The notes under the pieces are model-generated. The model did not search any database, was not told the origin of the DNA, and worked only from the letters and a program-made list of their open reading frames with translations. Below, one piece after another: positions 5,019 to 5,098 of a DNA stretch of 5,098 nucleotides. The stretch's first letter is position 1. Every line of letters begins with the position of its first letter. This DNA comes from Chloroflexota bacterium (GTDB lineage Bacteria; Chloroflexota; Anaerolineae; Anaerolineales; Anaerolineaceae), in contig JAEYTI010000121.1 in assembly GCA_023434145.1 (NCBI GenBank), positions 1-5,098 on the forward strand, written 5' to 3'. A program made the position numbers and the translations under genes.

Positions 5019-5098
5019 ATCTTCTTCCTGTGCGGTGGCTTGGGGTGCGTTTCAGTTTCTGGGGTACTTCCCAGTTTGTTGGTGGGTTGGGCCAGGGG
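5015..5098 (-). CDS. 3' end of an unknown gene upstream in the operon (partial)
   Basis: A frame open from the window edge ends with TGA at 5015-5017, overlapping the ATG of the 53-residue gene as ATGA. The visible 27 residues read as a Pro/Thr-rich stretch ending in a basic tail (HPKPPHRKKI). Nothing identifies a family. The case rests on the overlap geometry, which repeats the arrangement at the next junction, and on the ribosome-binding site of the following gene lying within this frame. A disordered cytoplasmic tail is a reasonable description. At least one other frame is also open here, so the call is moderate. Confidence 0.5.
   Translation of the reverse strand, partial: PLAQPTNKLGSTPETETHPKPPHRKKI

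Overview
The window is about 60% G+C. It reads like a genome fragment from a Chloroflexota bacterium, plausibly class Anaerolineae. The clues are a secreted protein ending in an NBR1-type Ig-like domain, a lipoprotein with a Pro/Thr/Ala-rich linker followed by a membrane segment and a kinase-like domain, and moderately high G+C. This placement rests on style and family memory, not on a marker gene. I see no rRNA, tRNA, CRISPR array or complete transposase gene.

Layout from left to right. A minus-strand HAD phosphatase of the YjjG type (42-731) diverges from a plus-strand exported protein (885-1997) across a 153-base gap. That protein carries two copies of a beta-rich module and an NBR1-like Ig domain, and a strong intrinsic terminator (2012-2049) follows it. 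Next come a perfect 23-bp inverted repeat with a 3-nt loop (2074-2122) and a small plus-strand VOC/glyoxalase-fold protein (2143-2550). A 193-base MITE-like element (2537-2729) occupies the convergent junction and supplies the stop codons of the genes on both sides. To its right, a minus-strand operon reads leftward. It contains the 3' end of an unknown gene (5015-5098), an overlapping 53-residue single-pass membrane protein (4857-5018), and an overlapping 714-residue lipoprotein/membrane protein with a cytoplasmic aminoglycoside-phosphotransferase-like kinase domain (2716-4860). Both gene junctions are 4-base overlaps (ATGA, then GTGA), which implies translational coupling.

The operon is the most likely place for an undescribed system. 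Its last gene looks like a receptor-type kinase: lipid anchor, extracytoplasmic beta-rich domain, transmembrane helix and an APH-fold kinase with intact catalytic motifs. Its co-translated partner is a tiny membrane protein. The second notable item is the element between the convergent genes. Its 54-base arms match at 48 positions, its ends abut a 5-base direct repeat (TCTTG), and the two TAA stops sit at mirror-image positions in the arms. The HAD phosphatase, the exported Ig protein and the VOC protein have no clear functional link to the kinase operon.
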